From Solicoccozyma terricola (taxonomy: Eukaryota; Basidiomycota; Tremellomycetes; Filobasidiales; Piskurozymaceae): a stretch of 64,000 nt of DNA. The notes beneath the pieces were generated by a model. That model did not search any database and was not told the DNA's origin. It saw only the letters and a list, made by a program, of their open reading frames with translations. Positions 43,105 through 53,013 of this stretch are shown one piece after another. Positions within the stretch are counted from its first letter, which is position 1. Every line of letters begins with the position of its first letter. The position numbers and the translations under genes were made by a program. The stretch spans positions 1-64,000 of the forward strand of contig BCLD01000003.1 of NCBI GenBank assembly GCA_001600875.1, in the 5' to 3' direction.

Positions 43105-43626
43105 GTGCACCATTCTCATCCGTGGAGCTTTCAATCTTCTCCAAATACAAGTAGTCAAGCTAAGTATCCTCGAGGAACTTGGATCCCAAAGATATCGAAA
43201 GTCAGCAGAACGACATGCCTAGTATTCGTGAGTTTCTCTGTCATCCCTGACGCCGTACCATGCCTTTACGACGCTTATACCAGGTTTCTCACAGCCACTG
43301 CCGCCCAACAGCTCCAAGAAGCAGGAGCATCGTTCGACAAATTCGCGCGGCGAGATGATCCTGACAAGCCTTACGACCTACCTCAGCATCAACCAGTGGG
43401 TGAAGCTCCCCACCTTGGATCACAATCACGGAGTCGAAACGCAGAAGAGACCGTCAAGGATGGCAATTGGCCCTTTCCGGCCGACAATCTCCCTGTCTAT
43501 GGTCAGTACGTTGACCTCGAGTTCGAATTTGAAGAACTTGATGAGGAGATAGATCAAGATCATTATCGTGATCTGGTCGAGTATGAGCGTCTAGTTTCTG
43601 AAGCCGAAAGGAAAACTATTTTGTAG
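43105..43626 (+). CDS. Short hypothetical gene, uncertain frame
   Basis: A 173-codon frame ends with the acidic segment DLEFEFEELDEEIDQDHYRD. An alternative model begins ATG at 43212 (MPSI) and uses an intron 43230-43284 (GTGAGT...TACCAG). It then continues in another frame, RFSQPLPPNSSKKQEHRST... SINQWVKLPTLDHNHG. About 100 bases (43414-43512) are repeated at 43690-43788. I recognise no domain. Confidence 0.35.
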   Translation: MHHSHPWSFQSSPNTSSQAKYPRGTWIPKISKVSRTTCLVFVSFSVIPDAVPCLYDAYTRFLTATAAQQLQEAGASFDKFARRDDPDKPYDLPQHQPVGEAPHLGSQSRSRNAEETVKDGNWPFPADNLPVYGQYVDLEFEFEELDEEIDQDHYRDLVEYERLVSEAERKTIL

Positions 43627-43689
43627 GTCTACTTTGGATCTTTTTGGTATTGATAGCGAAACAGATTCTGGCATTGAATCCACCATGGA

Positions 43690-43788
43690 TCACAATCGCG
43701 TAGTCAAAATGCAGAAGAGACCGTCAAGGATGGCAATTGGCCCTTTCCGGCCGACAATCTCTCTGCCTACGGTCAGTACGTTGGGTTA
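43690..43788 (+). repeat. Tandem-type duplicate of 43414-43512
   Basis: The stretch from GGATCACAATC through CGCAGAAGAGACCGTCAAGG and CTTTCCGGCCGACAATCTC to GGTCAGTACGTTG occurs in both places, 276 bases apart, with few differences. The second copy leads into a C-rich run and the 335-codon frame. Confidence 0.7.
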
Positions 43789-43890
43789 GGCGATATTTGC
43801 CTGCGGTCTCTCATGCCGTGTGCTTCTTATTTCGCCCCCCCCCCTCCCCCCCGGCCGCGGCGGTTCTCCGACTGATAAAGTGCATCAGGC

Positions 43891-44898
43891 ATGACCCAAG
43901 CTTCGAACGTGACACCCACACGGCGCAGGCAATGGGGCAAGCTTTTCATTGCGTCTGCTGGCGGTTTGGTGGCCTCAGCCTTCGCAGCTCCGGTTCTCCT
44001 GGCAACCCTTCCAGTCACTGCTCCTATTTACGCTGCCATCATCCTGCCTAGCGTCGTCGCCGGCATGATTGGTGGTACGACAACACAGGTTATTCGGAAC
44101 GTTGTCAACGCGGAGCCGGTGGACAGCGTTCAAATCTCCCCAGGCAAATCCCAAGAGCTCTTTCGGGATGCCCTCCGAGCTTTGCTAGAGCCGACCCTGG
44201 GGTCCCTTATCGAAAGCATCATGGGCAATTGTGCCAGGACGACTTCAATCGCCTACGATATAACGGGAACCGCAAATGGGGCCTTTGGAGTTTTCGACAA
44301 TCCTGTAGCGACAACGGGCGGAACCCTCAAGCTGGTTTTGCGCTTCGAAGTCACCATCAAGCCCAAGCCTGGTACAGTGCCGCGACCAGCTCACGAAGGC
44401 GTACCTGCACCACCGCTGCCTGTCTATAAAGACACGGTAAAAACGACATATGTTCTCCCACGGGCTTCTCCATCTTGGCGCGACGGCCTACTCTCCAGCG
44501 GTGCCTTAGGAGGGGCATTTGGGATGCTAGTTGGGATGCTAGGAGCTGCGGGAGAGGCGCTGTTGCCAGCTGCTTTTAGGGGATTTCACTTCATCCGGAC
44601 AGTACCTGGAACGAAACTAGGCGTCTACGTCGGCGTACCTACTGCGGCTGGTACCGGGGCCGCTGCCACTCGTGGCTTACTCGAGACGGACTTAAACGAA
44701 ACCTTCGCAACAATGGTGCAATTTTGTTGCGAAGCGACGACCGAATTCACTCAACTAATCAAGTGCGCTCAGCAAAACGACGTAGGACTCGAGCTTCATG
44801 TTAAGTGCGGATATCGACAGGCGGCCATCCTGCAAGCGGCCCCGCTTCAGGTTGATGGTGATCTCGCTTGTCTGATGGAGATGAATGAGCGGGTCTGA
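43891..44898 (+). CDS. 335-aa membrane protein with glycine-rich helices, unidentified
   Basis: This is an uninterrupted frame from an ATG (MTQASNVTPTRRRQWGK) to TGA. After the basic start comes a long hydrophobic stretch, IASAGGLVASAFAAPVLLA then APIYAAIILPSVVAGMIGG (residues 20-65). A soluble part contains DITGTANGAFGVFDNP and LKLVLRFEVTIKPKPG. A second glycine-spaced helix, GALGGAFGMLVGMLGAAGEA (about 211-230), precedes a Cys-containing tail (QFCCEATTEF). The G-x3-G spacing resembles glycine zippers in membrane-inserting proteins, which is only an analogy. No intron is needed. It is higher in GC than the surrounding debris, and telomere-like repeats follow 100 bases downstream. I know of no family match. 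Confidence 0.6.
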   Translation: MTQASNVTPTRRRQWGKLFIASAGGLVASAFAAPVLLATLPVTAPIYAAIILPSVVAGMIGGTTTQVIRNVVNAEPVDSVQISPGKSQELFRDALRALLEPTLGSLIESIMGNCARTTSIAYDITGTANGAFGVFDNPVATTGGTLKLVLRFEVTIKPKPGTVPRPAHEGVPAPPLPVYKDTVKTTYVLPRASPSWRDGLLSSGALGGAFGMLVGMLGAAGEALLPAAFRGFHFIRTVPGTKLGVYVGVPTAAGTGAAATRGLLETDLNETFATMVQFCCEATTEFTQLIKCAQQNDVGLELHVKCGYRQAAILQAAPLQVDGDLACLMEMNERV

Positions 44899-44993
44899 CT
44901 TCTTCTGGCTGGAATTGTACCTTTACTTTTTCGGTGTGAAGCCAGAAATCCAGCGTCTCTCAGGATTTGGTGTAAGAGTCAGGCACTTTGTGC

Positions 44994-45046
44994 CGGTTAG
45001 AGGTTAGCGGTTAGCGGTTAGGGGTTAGGGGGTTAGGGGTTATGTC
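44994..45046 (+). repeat. Interstitial telomere-like array, about seven TTAGGGG-like units
   Basis: The units read TTAGAGG, TTAGCGG, TTAGCGG, TTAGGGG, TTAGGGGG, TTAGGGG, TTATG. The order from degenerate to perfect suggests decay from one end. It is the clearest of the telomere-like tracts. Confidence 0.85.
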
Positions 45047-45511
45047 GTACACGACAGGGCAGCGCACCGCCACATGAAAACAGTGAAAGGGTTCTCTCGT
45101 TTGTGCTGTTCCTATCTATCGCGGGCAATAGCTGAGCGGTAGCTGACCCCCAGCCGGCAAGGCCCTTTTCAAACTAGGTCATGGCATCAGCGACTTTATC
45201 GTTCCGCGGCAGGACGACTGGGAAGCTAAGAGTTGTCGGTTGAGCGTCTTTGGTATAATGCAGCTTTGAAAATATCCTCTCGGTGATACGCTGTAGCATG
45301 AATAGACTGCATGGAAAATGTTGATCTCGACGTGATAAATATGGACTCGACGTGAGCCAAAAGCGTTGTGTGACTGGGGTCTCGATTGCCAACTCTAAGA
45401 GTAAAAACAGAGCGGGGAGGAGGCAAACCGACGTTGTAGAGGTTGTTCCACCAGCACCTTGAATCGTTGCCACCCATACCGGCGTTCCGCTCGCAAGCAC
45501 ACGGAGCTCCT

Positions 45512-45534
45512 GTATACCTACCTACCTACCTACC
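45512..45534 (+). repeat. (CCTA)5 microsatellite
   Basis: TACCTACCTACCTACCTACC, a simple tandem repeat. Confidence 0.85.
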
Positions 45535-45858
45535 TCTGCGACCTCCCAGGCCTCGAACTCTCTTGCATGGATGTCCGAATGTGGGTCAATGCCTTCAGGT
45601 ATTCTTCGGTGAGCAGAGGTAAGCTTTATTCTAGAAACTTGAGCGTATCTACCTCCCGCACGTCCCCAAACCGTCAACGGCTGTGAACGTATTCGATCGA
45701 CAAGCTCTCGACTGTCCACCCTACGTCAAAGTTAGAGAGCCATTGAATCGAAGGGTTGGCGATGTAGCATTTATGCAGGGATCCTAGGTGACAGACCCAC
45801 CGAGTTAGTTCACTTACGAACTGTAGACAAGAACACTTCATCGTGAGATGGTGCGAGT

Positions 45859-46329
45859 TTGAACACTGCCGCACATGAAGAGTGTTGGAACTGTTACAAG
45901 ACTGGCCATTTCGCTCGAGACTGTTGGGCACCCAAGAATGATGCAAGCAACAAGAAATTCGAGCGATCTAAGCAGAGGTTTGGAAGGCCCAAGCCAAAGA
46001 ATTATCAGCAAGAAGATTCAAGCTCAGACAAAGACGATGCCATGACCACTCAGAGCGAAGATACAGTCGCACGGGCATGTACTGTCTTCAACAAATCGAT
46101 GTCAACCCCGTCGAAATGGCTCTGGGATGAAGATTATGGCATGGCAAGCAATGCCAAGGACGAACATAATGAGGATCAGTGTGACACATCACAAGAATCA
46201 GCGATCCATCAACACTCCTCTTGTAAACACCAACTCAAACCCCCATCTCGGCACCCACATCGTTCAAACTCACAACTGGACAATACTGTTGGAACTGACA
46301 GTCGAGAGGGGCTGTTGGAAATGACATAG
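45859..46329 (+). mobile_element. copia gag remnant joined to LTR family 5
   Basis: The plus frame reads AAHEECWNCYKTGHFARDCW, a CCHC zinc knuckle, then KKFERSKQRFGRPKPKNYQQ, matching the copy at 40.7-41.1 kb. The integrase part is missing. The frame runs through unrelated coding into GTCGAGAGGGGCTGTTGG, where LTR family 5 starts at about 46308. Confidence 0.85.
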
Positions 46330-46375
46330 CGCCCGGAATTCCTAATCAGTAGTTCGGACTGCTTTTTAGTGAAGA
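46308..46375 (+). mobile_element. LTR family 5, 5' end
   Basis: TGTTGGAAATGACATAGCGC, then CCGGAATTCCTAATCAGTAG and TTCGGACTGCTTTTTAGT, as at 40262-40310. ATTCGTAACA follows at 46382. Confidence 0.7.
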
Positions 46376-46689
46376 AGTTACATTCGTAACAGATGTGATA
46401 ACGTTGAGGGGAAGTCGACAGAGAGGGTGCCGAAGAGATGATGGTGAGGAATGGGGTGTAGATGAAGAGTCAATTCGGAAGAGGGTAGCTAGTCCTAGAG
46501 CCGATCGAAAGAGTGTGTGATGCGCAGACGATATATATTCCGTCAGACTTGGTCTCATACAAGGTGAAGAAGGGAAAGGTCAAGCCGACTGGTCGGGGAG
46601 ACTTCCTTAAGTAGATCTAGCTACGTGAGATAAACAGAGAAAAAGAGATAGAGGGATAGAGAGACAGCAAGGCAATCGGGAGAAGATGG

Positions 46690-47180
46690 CTTCCAGCGAT
46701 GAACCAATTGTCAGGTGCTGGTCGTTCCTCGTTCTAGTTAGCAGCTATCGGACTATTTGTAATACGATAATAGTATGGAAGGCTAAGTCGGAAAGGACTT
46801 CAATGACTGTATGTGGGATCCTATGCAAGTTAGTTTCAGATCCACCTTCTACTCACTATATCTGTAATCAATACGACGATGTATCTGATGTATGTCCGAT
46901 AGTCGAGGTAGCGAGCCTTGTATCAAGGGGTACGATCGGAGAATCAAGTGGATGAGGCAGGTGTATGTTGTGGAATGATAATCTCAGAGTGTGAGTTACA
47001 AAGAGGGAAAGGGGAGCCTTAAGGGCTCACATTTATAGTCAAAGTAAGTGGCAAGAACAAAGAGAAGGAAGTGTCGATGTTCTAAAAGTCGCTAGAGAGG
47101 GAAGAGGTGTGGGAGGAGAGGAAAAGCTACGTCGGAGCGATGTAGGTACATCGAGCCGTTCGTTGGTGTATCGAGGTGAA
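46690..47180 (-). mobile_element. LTR family 6 (~490 bp), with TATA box
   Basis: In reverse complement it matches 61290-61765 through CTACATCG..TCCGA, GAACATCGACA, TCTTTGTTCTTGCCACTTAC, a TATA element (GACTATAAATG), and, at the end, GAACGACCAGCACCTGACA. The layout (promoter in the middle, conserved 3' end) fits an LTR of several hundred bases. A third scrap of the 3' end is at 55341. Confidence 0.7.
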
Positions 47181-47234
47181 GTCTGATGTACTGATCCGAT
47201 GTTGCTGGGTCGAGAGAGGGTTGGTGCATCGAGC

Positions 47235-47348
47235 CGGTGTGGAAACGAAGATCGTTTGCCTCCTGCATCCTCTGCTATGCTCCGCTGCCAGGCATTGCAA
47301 AGCTATGCTTGGGTATCAACCATAGCACAGTATTCGCCACTTCCAACA
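47235..47348 (-). mobile_element. LTR family 1, 5' part, diverged
   Basis: In reverse complement it starts TGTTGGAAGTGGCGAATACT-GTGCTATGG and keeps the GCAGGAGGCAAACGATC block. The GCATTGCAATGC core has decayed. Confidence 0.75.
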
Positions 47349-47840
47349 ACCCCGTTGTTTGAGTTTTTGTCATTTCTGAAACAGCGTGATCGACCGGTAG
47401 CTCCTTCACTGTGCCATTGTTCCATCGGGGGATTCTGATGCATATACAAGAGTGTCAAGACTGCTTCTTCGTCCAAAAGGTCAATGCTTCTGCCCTCGTT
47501 GGCTCTGAAGAAGCTATCAGGCAATGTGTATCATAGGAGAAGAGAATAGGCAGGGGTTGAGGGACTAATAGCAGCTTCCACTATCGGCTCAGAATAAGTC
47601 CACCTAGCAGATGTTATAATCACACTAAGTCTTTCATAATATTGCTCCCTCCTCCAAATGAGGAATTCAACTAGTTCTTCTTCTTTTTTATACCGCTGCA
47701 TCCCTCTACGGATCCTACGACCTGCGCAGCTGATCTCGCGTAGTAATGAGATCCAGAATAAAGCAGCTACGTAGTTAATTGTTGCAATCATGTAAGTATG
47801 AGGTTCTCGATCAAGTCCTTCAATTTTTGTTGAATATCAG

Positions 47841-47905
47841 CACTCTTCACGTGTCTAGGTTATCATGGCAACGTCGCATCCATGTCAACTGCTTTACTCG
47901 TCTCA
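47841..47905 (+). repeat. Dispersed repeat R3, copy 2
   Basis: GCACTCTTCACGTGTCTAGG, TTATCATGGCAACGTCGCAT and TGTCAACT are shared with 56661-56730. Confidence 0.6.
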
Positions 47906-47929
47906 CAACCAAATGGGCTCTCTTCTCTT

Positions 47930-48040
47930 CAACATCACTATAGTTGCTGAAGCAGAGATCCCAGGGAGGCTCTCTTGTAACTATTCTATAACATCACTAT
48001 AGTTGCTGAGGCAGAGATCCCAGTTCATTCCTCTCAACAA
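47930..48040 (-). mobile_element. LTR family 7 fragment with internal duplication
   Basis: In reverse complement, TTGTTGAGAGGAATGAACTG is followed by two copies of GGGATCTCTGC-x-TCAGCAACTATAGTGATGTT separated by about 40 bases. The copy at 21255 has the same arrangement. Confidence 0.65.
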
Positions 48041-48229
48041 TTTTCATATAAGGCCGAAGGGGGAAAATTCGACTGTTATATAAGTTACAAAGCAGCCCAA
48101 AGGAACTGAAAACTTCAGGATAGATACCCTGTACCTGTACCAATCCGTCCATGTCTTCAGAACATCCTTGTGTGACTGGAGTTAAACTGGTGGTGATGAA
48201 TTTACCCATGCTTAAAGCCCTTCGGTGAA

Positions 48230-48570
48230 AGTGCGATTTGCTGGAAGGTTCAAGCACTGGATCACGTTCAACGAGGTGAGCTCCTTGATGGAGCTGGAGC
48301 TTGTTTGAGAGAAATATTATTCCCCGGGCGACGGCCCTTCATCGTACTTCGAAACTCCTCGATTGGTTTATATCCCGACTTTAACTGGAAGACCGATGTA
48401 TTCACGTAAGTTCTTGTGCATTATTTATCACTTAGGAGTCCGGTAATCAAGCAGATCCCAGCCATCCCCGAGCAATGGTACTCTCACACGCGAAGGCTAT
48501 CGACGTCTTCCGGTGCAAATTCCAGCCTACCAACGGCGGGATGATTGGTATCACCATAGGGAAACTCTGA
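48230..48570 (+). pseudogene. GH1 beta-glucosidase, front-half fragment
   Basis: FKHWITFNE (48247-48273), ending at a GTGAGC donor, is the acid/base motif (TFNEP) of GH1. About 200 bases later AMVLSHAKAIDVFRCKFQ and PTNGGMIGIT match the next conserved GH1 block. Homology stops at GIT, after which IGKL and TGA follow. The next expected block (GDWVEP...) is found instead at 33460 in the window. So it looks like the front half of a GH1 gene whose back half is elsewhere. Confidence 0.7.
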
Positions 48571-48599
48571 CCAAGGAGTATGCACCGAATGCTTGGAAG

Positions 48600-49445
48600 G
48601 CGATGTGTAAGTCGAGGGCGGGCGGGCGGGGAGGGTGATCGACCTCCTGGCTTACCGAATTTCTGTTACATCTGACCAGCCGAACTGGTTGGGGGGGAAG
48701 GATCGCATAGATACAGGCCTCTTTACAAATCAGGTCACAGCCTCATACCTCTCCCCTCATAACCACTTAATGACGCTTCCTCTGTCCGATAGTTTGGATG
48801 CTGTGAAGGGCGGAATTAATGATTGATGAGGGTTACTTTCTCATTTCGTCCTGTGCGAGGTGGAGAGTGATGATCGGTGGGCTAATAAATATTTTTGGAA
48901 TAACAGGTTAACAGCACCATTGTTGATAACACCTGGGTTATCGCTCACTCCCATCATACCATCCACGGCAGGTCAAGACAGGGGCGATGGGGATGCTGCT
49001 GATTTACATCAAGGTTCTGGGGTGGGAGAAATTGTTATTTTTGAGAGAAATGGAAGAGTATGGAGGCCTTGACGTTGTTAGGAGAGTCGAGGATCATCTT
49101 GGTCTTACTTAATATTGTACGTTTTGGAGATTGCACCTGGAGCAACGTCGGAGAACTCACTCGAAACAAAAGTGGTAGCGCACATCTTTTTTCAAGGCAA
49201 AGACCAATTCCGCGAACTTCTTCGTTCAGTCAGGGTGATCGTTCCCTCAGCGCCATCAGATACGATGCCGATGTTGAAAAGGTTAACGATAACTTCATTA
49301 CGCCTAAGCTCCAGCTCAAGGGCAAAGACATGCAGCTTCGAATCAAGCGTGAGAGCGAAATGAAGAGGGCAGCTGAGATTCCTCAGCATTCACCCGGTTC
49401 GGACTCAAACTCGGCAATGTCTGGCGAGTCTTATGACATATAACA
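48600..49445 (+). other. Coding-like segments, unidentified
   Basis: Frames such as NWLGGKDRIDTGLFTNQVT-ASYLSPHNHLM (about 48675) and the 3' frame QLKGKDMQLRIKRESEMKRA...SGESYDI (ending TAA at 49441) look like exons by composition. I could not join them or name a family. Confidence 0.35.
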
Positions 49446-49735
49446 ACACCTGCGTGCGACGTCAGCTCTAGTCTTTCCAGCATTTTCCTAGAGCGGGAAT
49501 CGCTCGAGAAATCCGTCGACACACCCAGTGTTATCCTGGGGCAGGGTGAAGGATGTCAACGTGCTGGCTGTGTAGAAGGTTCGTCTGTCGTGTCAGGAAT
49601 ATTACGTACGCGCGCAGCAAGGGGACCTGTAGTCTGTGTGGCCATCTTGTATATCCTTTGAATGCATCGGCGTCGTCGCAACTCTTTTCGTTGCGGTGGG
49701 CGGCAAAAACATTGATGGGATCCGCCGTCATCTTG

Positions 49736-49945
49736 TTGAATAGAGACGCATCCGGTCATAGAACGATAGGCAACTGGACTCAAGATGGACAGAAGATTGG
49801 AAACAGGAAGCTCTCAAGGACTGGTCTGAGACCAAAGGAATTGAAACAGGGAAACAATGGATCTCAGTGCATTCCATTCTTATCGGTCAACAACACTATT
49901 GGTGACTTCCGCAGAAGGGTAACCGACTTCTCTGTTGTTCTAAAG
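49736..49945 (+). mobile_element. LTR family 4 candidate
   Basis: It starts TGTTGAATAGAGACGCATCC, matching 30343-30376 inverted. At its other end CAGAAGGGTAACCGACTTCT matches 31098-31117. The spacing of the two shared blocks differs between sites, so the extent is tentative. Confidence 0.45.
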
Positions 49946-50566
49946 CCACTCCTGCATCTATCTATAGGTCAGGGTGAGCGAGCTAGAGATCGTTGTTGTA
50001 TTGAAGAAGCACCCTTATCCAATACTTTCACCTGCCTACAACCTTCTGCTATTCCACAATTTCGGCAGTTGATCGGCAGCACGTCCCTCGATGTAAGTAA
50101 GTGGGTCGAATTATCATCATGGCGCAAGAACCGTTTGAGCGCCTCTCGAACTGGCGGACGGTGTGGCGATAACTTCGCTTCCCAATCATATATTACCGGA
50201 GGCAGATCCACCGTTTGCTTTTCCACTTCCCATGCAAACAACATACTCCCTCTTCTTGCATCGCTTGTGTGCCACATCGATTTTACTTGACAGGTGTTAC
50301 GTTGAAACCAGAGAGAAAGGATTGAGCGATAGATATCAATTAGGTAAGTACGTCTTGTCCTTCCCGTGATATTATCCAGTCACAACATGACTGCTATCCA
50401 CTGCAGATTCATACTCGTATATTTCCCAGCCCAATCCAACTCCCATCTCTCTACTCGGCTCGATATCCACTGATACCTCCTCCTCTGCTCATGATCCGTC
50501 CGTTTAGGGGGAAGTTTTCGGGTGAGCTCACGTCCCTTGATGAAAACTTTGGATTCCCTTACTGAT

Positions 50567-51050
50567 TCATATTCTCCCCGGTAGCTCTTTGAACCGTAGA
50601 CTACATCCGGAAGCTACACTCGCATTAGCTTTTATTAGGGTTAGCCTAAGTCGACCTCCTCTCTCCTGTAAAATACTACTCCCATATTCTGCAGTCCTCA
50701 TCCACACGCTGTGACCCTCTCCCTCCTGCGCTGCATGCAATGCCGTAGAGGACATGGCATCGTGTGAGGCCACCTGTCGCTCCAGATCAAACTCTCCCAA
50801 GGCCTCCGCCGTCGCTGATCCACTCGCAGACATCGAGTAGACCTCCCTGCTGCAGAACACGGTCGAACATCGTAACGTCTGAGGCGGTCAACCCCCCATC
50901 GGCCATCAGGCCTTCTAGTTGACCGAGTGCGTCCTCCAGGATCGCTTGCGTGTCGAGAGTCGGGTCCACCTGTTGGGGGACGATGTGCTGCATTACGTCG
51001 TGAGTGGCGCTGTCGCGAAGACGTCTGACCAAGTCGGCATATCGGCTCAT
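50567..51050 (-). CDS. Small hypothetical protein in two overlapping frames
   Basis: A frame from ATG at 51050 reads MSRYADLVRRLRDSATHDVM, then TQAILEDALGQLEGLMADGG, ending at 50787. An overlapping frame (50860-50567) reads ATAEALGEFDLERQVASHDA. The join would need a frameshift or a very short intron. It is rich in Asp and Leu and probably helical. No family is recognised. Confidence 0.4.
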
Positions 51051-51424
51051 TGTTGGTACGGTCTGTCGCCGTCGATAGCAAATGGACTAGAAAGAGGTGT
51101 GTGGTTGAGCACCTGGCCGGCGTGTTGCAGAGACCGCCTGAGTGAGCTATTTAACCGTAGAAAGGAGAACAAGGGGACAGGAGGACAAGAAAAGGAGCAA
51201 ACATGTGCTCTTGGCTGCAAACACAAATGCGCCCCAGAGGCGGCATAGAAACACCGCTTCAGGATGCAAAACACAACCTGATGGAAGCTGTGGGAAGAGC
51301 TCGAGGTCGAGAAGGCAGTTTCAGTGGCGAAACCGAATCTTCCTTTGAATCTTCCTTTGGAACCCGCTTCCGCCTTCCGTGCTCACTTGTAGCTTCCGCC
51401 ATTAGCCACTTTTGCCCAAATGGC

Positions 51425-51440
51425 TTCCCCGCATATAAAC
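51425..51440 (+). promoter_or_regulatory. TATA box upstream of 51524 gene
   Basis: CGCATATAAACAGTCGCAG lies about 90 bases before the start codon at 51524, with a pyrimidine-rich leader after it. Confidence 0.45.
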
Positions 51441-51523
51441 AGTCGCAGCTTCCAACTCATACTACCTCGTAGTGCCTTCATAGCTCCCTGACTTCCACTT
51501 GACCAAGTAAAGCGCCCACAGCT

Positions 51524-52855
51524 ATGGCGCCAAGGGACATATACACGCACCGTCTCGGCAAGCTTGAGATAGGATATCCCCTTTTAGAGCACTCGACCGC
51601 TGAACTTGGTGACATCGGATTTATCAACAGGTCTGGCGGATTCATGAAGCTTTACAATGTTGCAAAGCCACCGAGGGAAAAGAATGCACCCCCATCCCGG
51701 GCACTCAAGTTTACCCCTCCGGTCCGGCTTGAGGATTCAGCTCAACATGTGAGTATGAAAAGAACCTGTATGAAACGCTATGCATGGTGCAATCAGACGC
51801 TGCACAGGTCACGCGTGACTCTGCGATAGGAGGTAAAGCTGGAGGTGCAGCTGTACGTAGCATAATTTCTTCTTGTACCAAAAGCTATCGGGGGAGATGC
51901 AGAGTCGTTGAACCCTCCAAGCAACAGTCCTCAAGTACCCGTCGGGGGGAAATTGGCATTCCATAACGTCCAATCAAAACAAGTGATTATCGTCATGAAG
52001 AACCAAATGCGGCGGGGCATTCAGGAGATTGGAGACCTCAAGAAGTACTTCGAAGATTATCTGCCATGGATCAAGCGGACATACCAAAGGCGGTGAGCCT
52101 GCCATAGTGCCCGGTCCCAAACTCGCCTCGCTAATTGTTGGCCGCTCTCACTGATTGGGCCTCAAGCGAGGATTTTTCTGATCGGGACTTGTGTCTCGTC
52201 ACGGGGAGCAGGGAAGCGGCTTATTACTCCATCGCTGTCAATGATAAACGTGCCACGACTCCCTCCATCTCCTTCGAGGTGTACAACGTGGTCGAGGGCG
52301 GGTTCTGGGGGAACTGGGAAAATACTACCATGTACAACGAGACAAGCCTCCACAACAATGGTGAGGGGGAGTTCATCCGAGGATAACTTCCATTCTCGTG
52401 CGGAGCTGTTGACTATTCTTCCCCGACTTAGGACTACCGATCACGGATGATGGTACGTCTTATCTTACGATTCTTTTGACGATAGAACATGTCTAAATTC
52501 GTGCCCAATTACTTCTCGTGAAGTCAACGATGTGCCGCGCAAGGCGGTCTTTATCAAGAGGATCGCTTTGAAGCGTCACCACATCTTTGGATTCGAGCCT
52601 GACGAGTTACTCGGGGAGCGCAGGGAGAACACTAGATACTCCGAGGAGGACTTCACCGAGGACGAAAATCCGGCCGACGACAAAGATCCCGACTTGGACT
52701 CCGAGCCCGAAGAACCAAACCCGTCTGAAGAGCAGAGTCAGTTCGAGGAGGCAAAGCAGTCCGAAGGCCAGACAGTGCAGCCCGACGAAAAGAAGCATTC
52801 TGACGAGATGCAGCGGTCCAATGAGAAACGACAGTCCGACCTTATGACTCTTTAA
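51524..52855 (+). CDS. Basidiomycete-type hypothetical protein (NLR-neighbourhood family)
   Basis: Exon 1 reads MAPRDIYTHRLGKLEIGYPL, ELGDIGFINRSGGFMKLYNV and LKFTPPVRLEDSAQH. A GTGAGT follows at 51751. Later segments read QVTRDSAIGGKAGGAAV, then (after GTACGT...TGCAGAG) AFHNVQSKQVIIVMKNQMRR and DLKKYFEDYLPWIKRTYQRR, RDLCLVTGSREAAYYSIAVN, FEVYNVVEGGFWGNWENTTM and KAVFIKRIALKRHHIFGFEP. The end is an acidic, low-complexity tail to TAA at 52855. The order IYTH...GYPL, GDVGFI, then a VTG...W..A block and a FIRG-like strand is familiar from a large, uncharacterised protein family in mushroom-forming fungi, often next to NLR-like genes (from memory). Its function is unknown. Introns are plausible but phases were not all confirmed. 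Confidence 0.55.
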
Positions 52856-52904
52856 TTACTAACGTTGTCGTCATCCGAATAATCTCCTCGTCAGACGTAA
52901 CAAC

Positions 52905-53013
52905 AGGCTACTTTTACTGAATCCCAATTAGTTGATAAACAAATAGGAGTAATAAAAGTAGTCAGTAGTACGAAATATAAGGAGATTCCATCAATTCCAA
53001 TATGGAAATGACA
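52905..53013 (-). pseudogene. nad4: Mitochondrial nad4 fragment, downstream half
   Basis: The minus strand reads CHFHIGIDGISLYFVLLTTF-ITPICLSTNW, a hallmark of NADH dehydrogenase subunit 4. It is the direct continuation of the fragment at 53436-53620 and is separated from it by inverted cox2. Confidence 0.85.

Noticed and set aside
43836..43860. C-rich run as a structural or origin element
   Set aside because: A homopolymer run without further organisation, possibly inaccurate in the read consensus.
45174..45500. Minus frame of 108 codons beside the telomere-like array
   Set aside because: No motif, with overlapping frames on the same strand. Likely chance.
49553..50290. 245-codon plus frame as a gene
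   Set aside because: It crosses the LTR family 4 blocks and has no motif. Probably chance openness.
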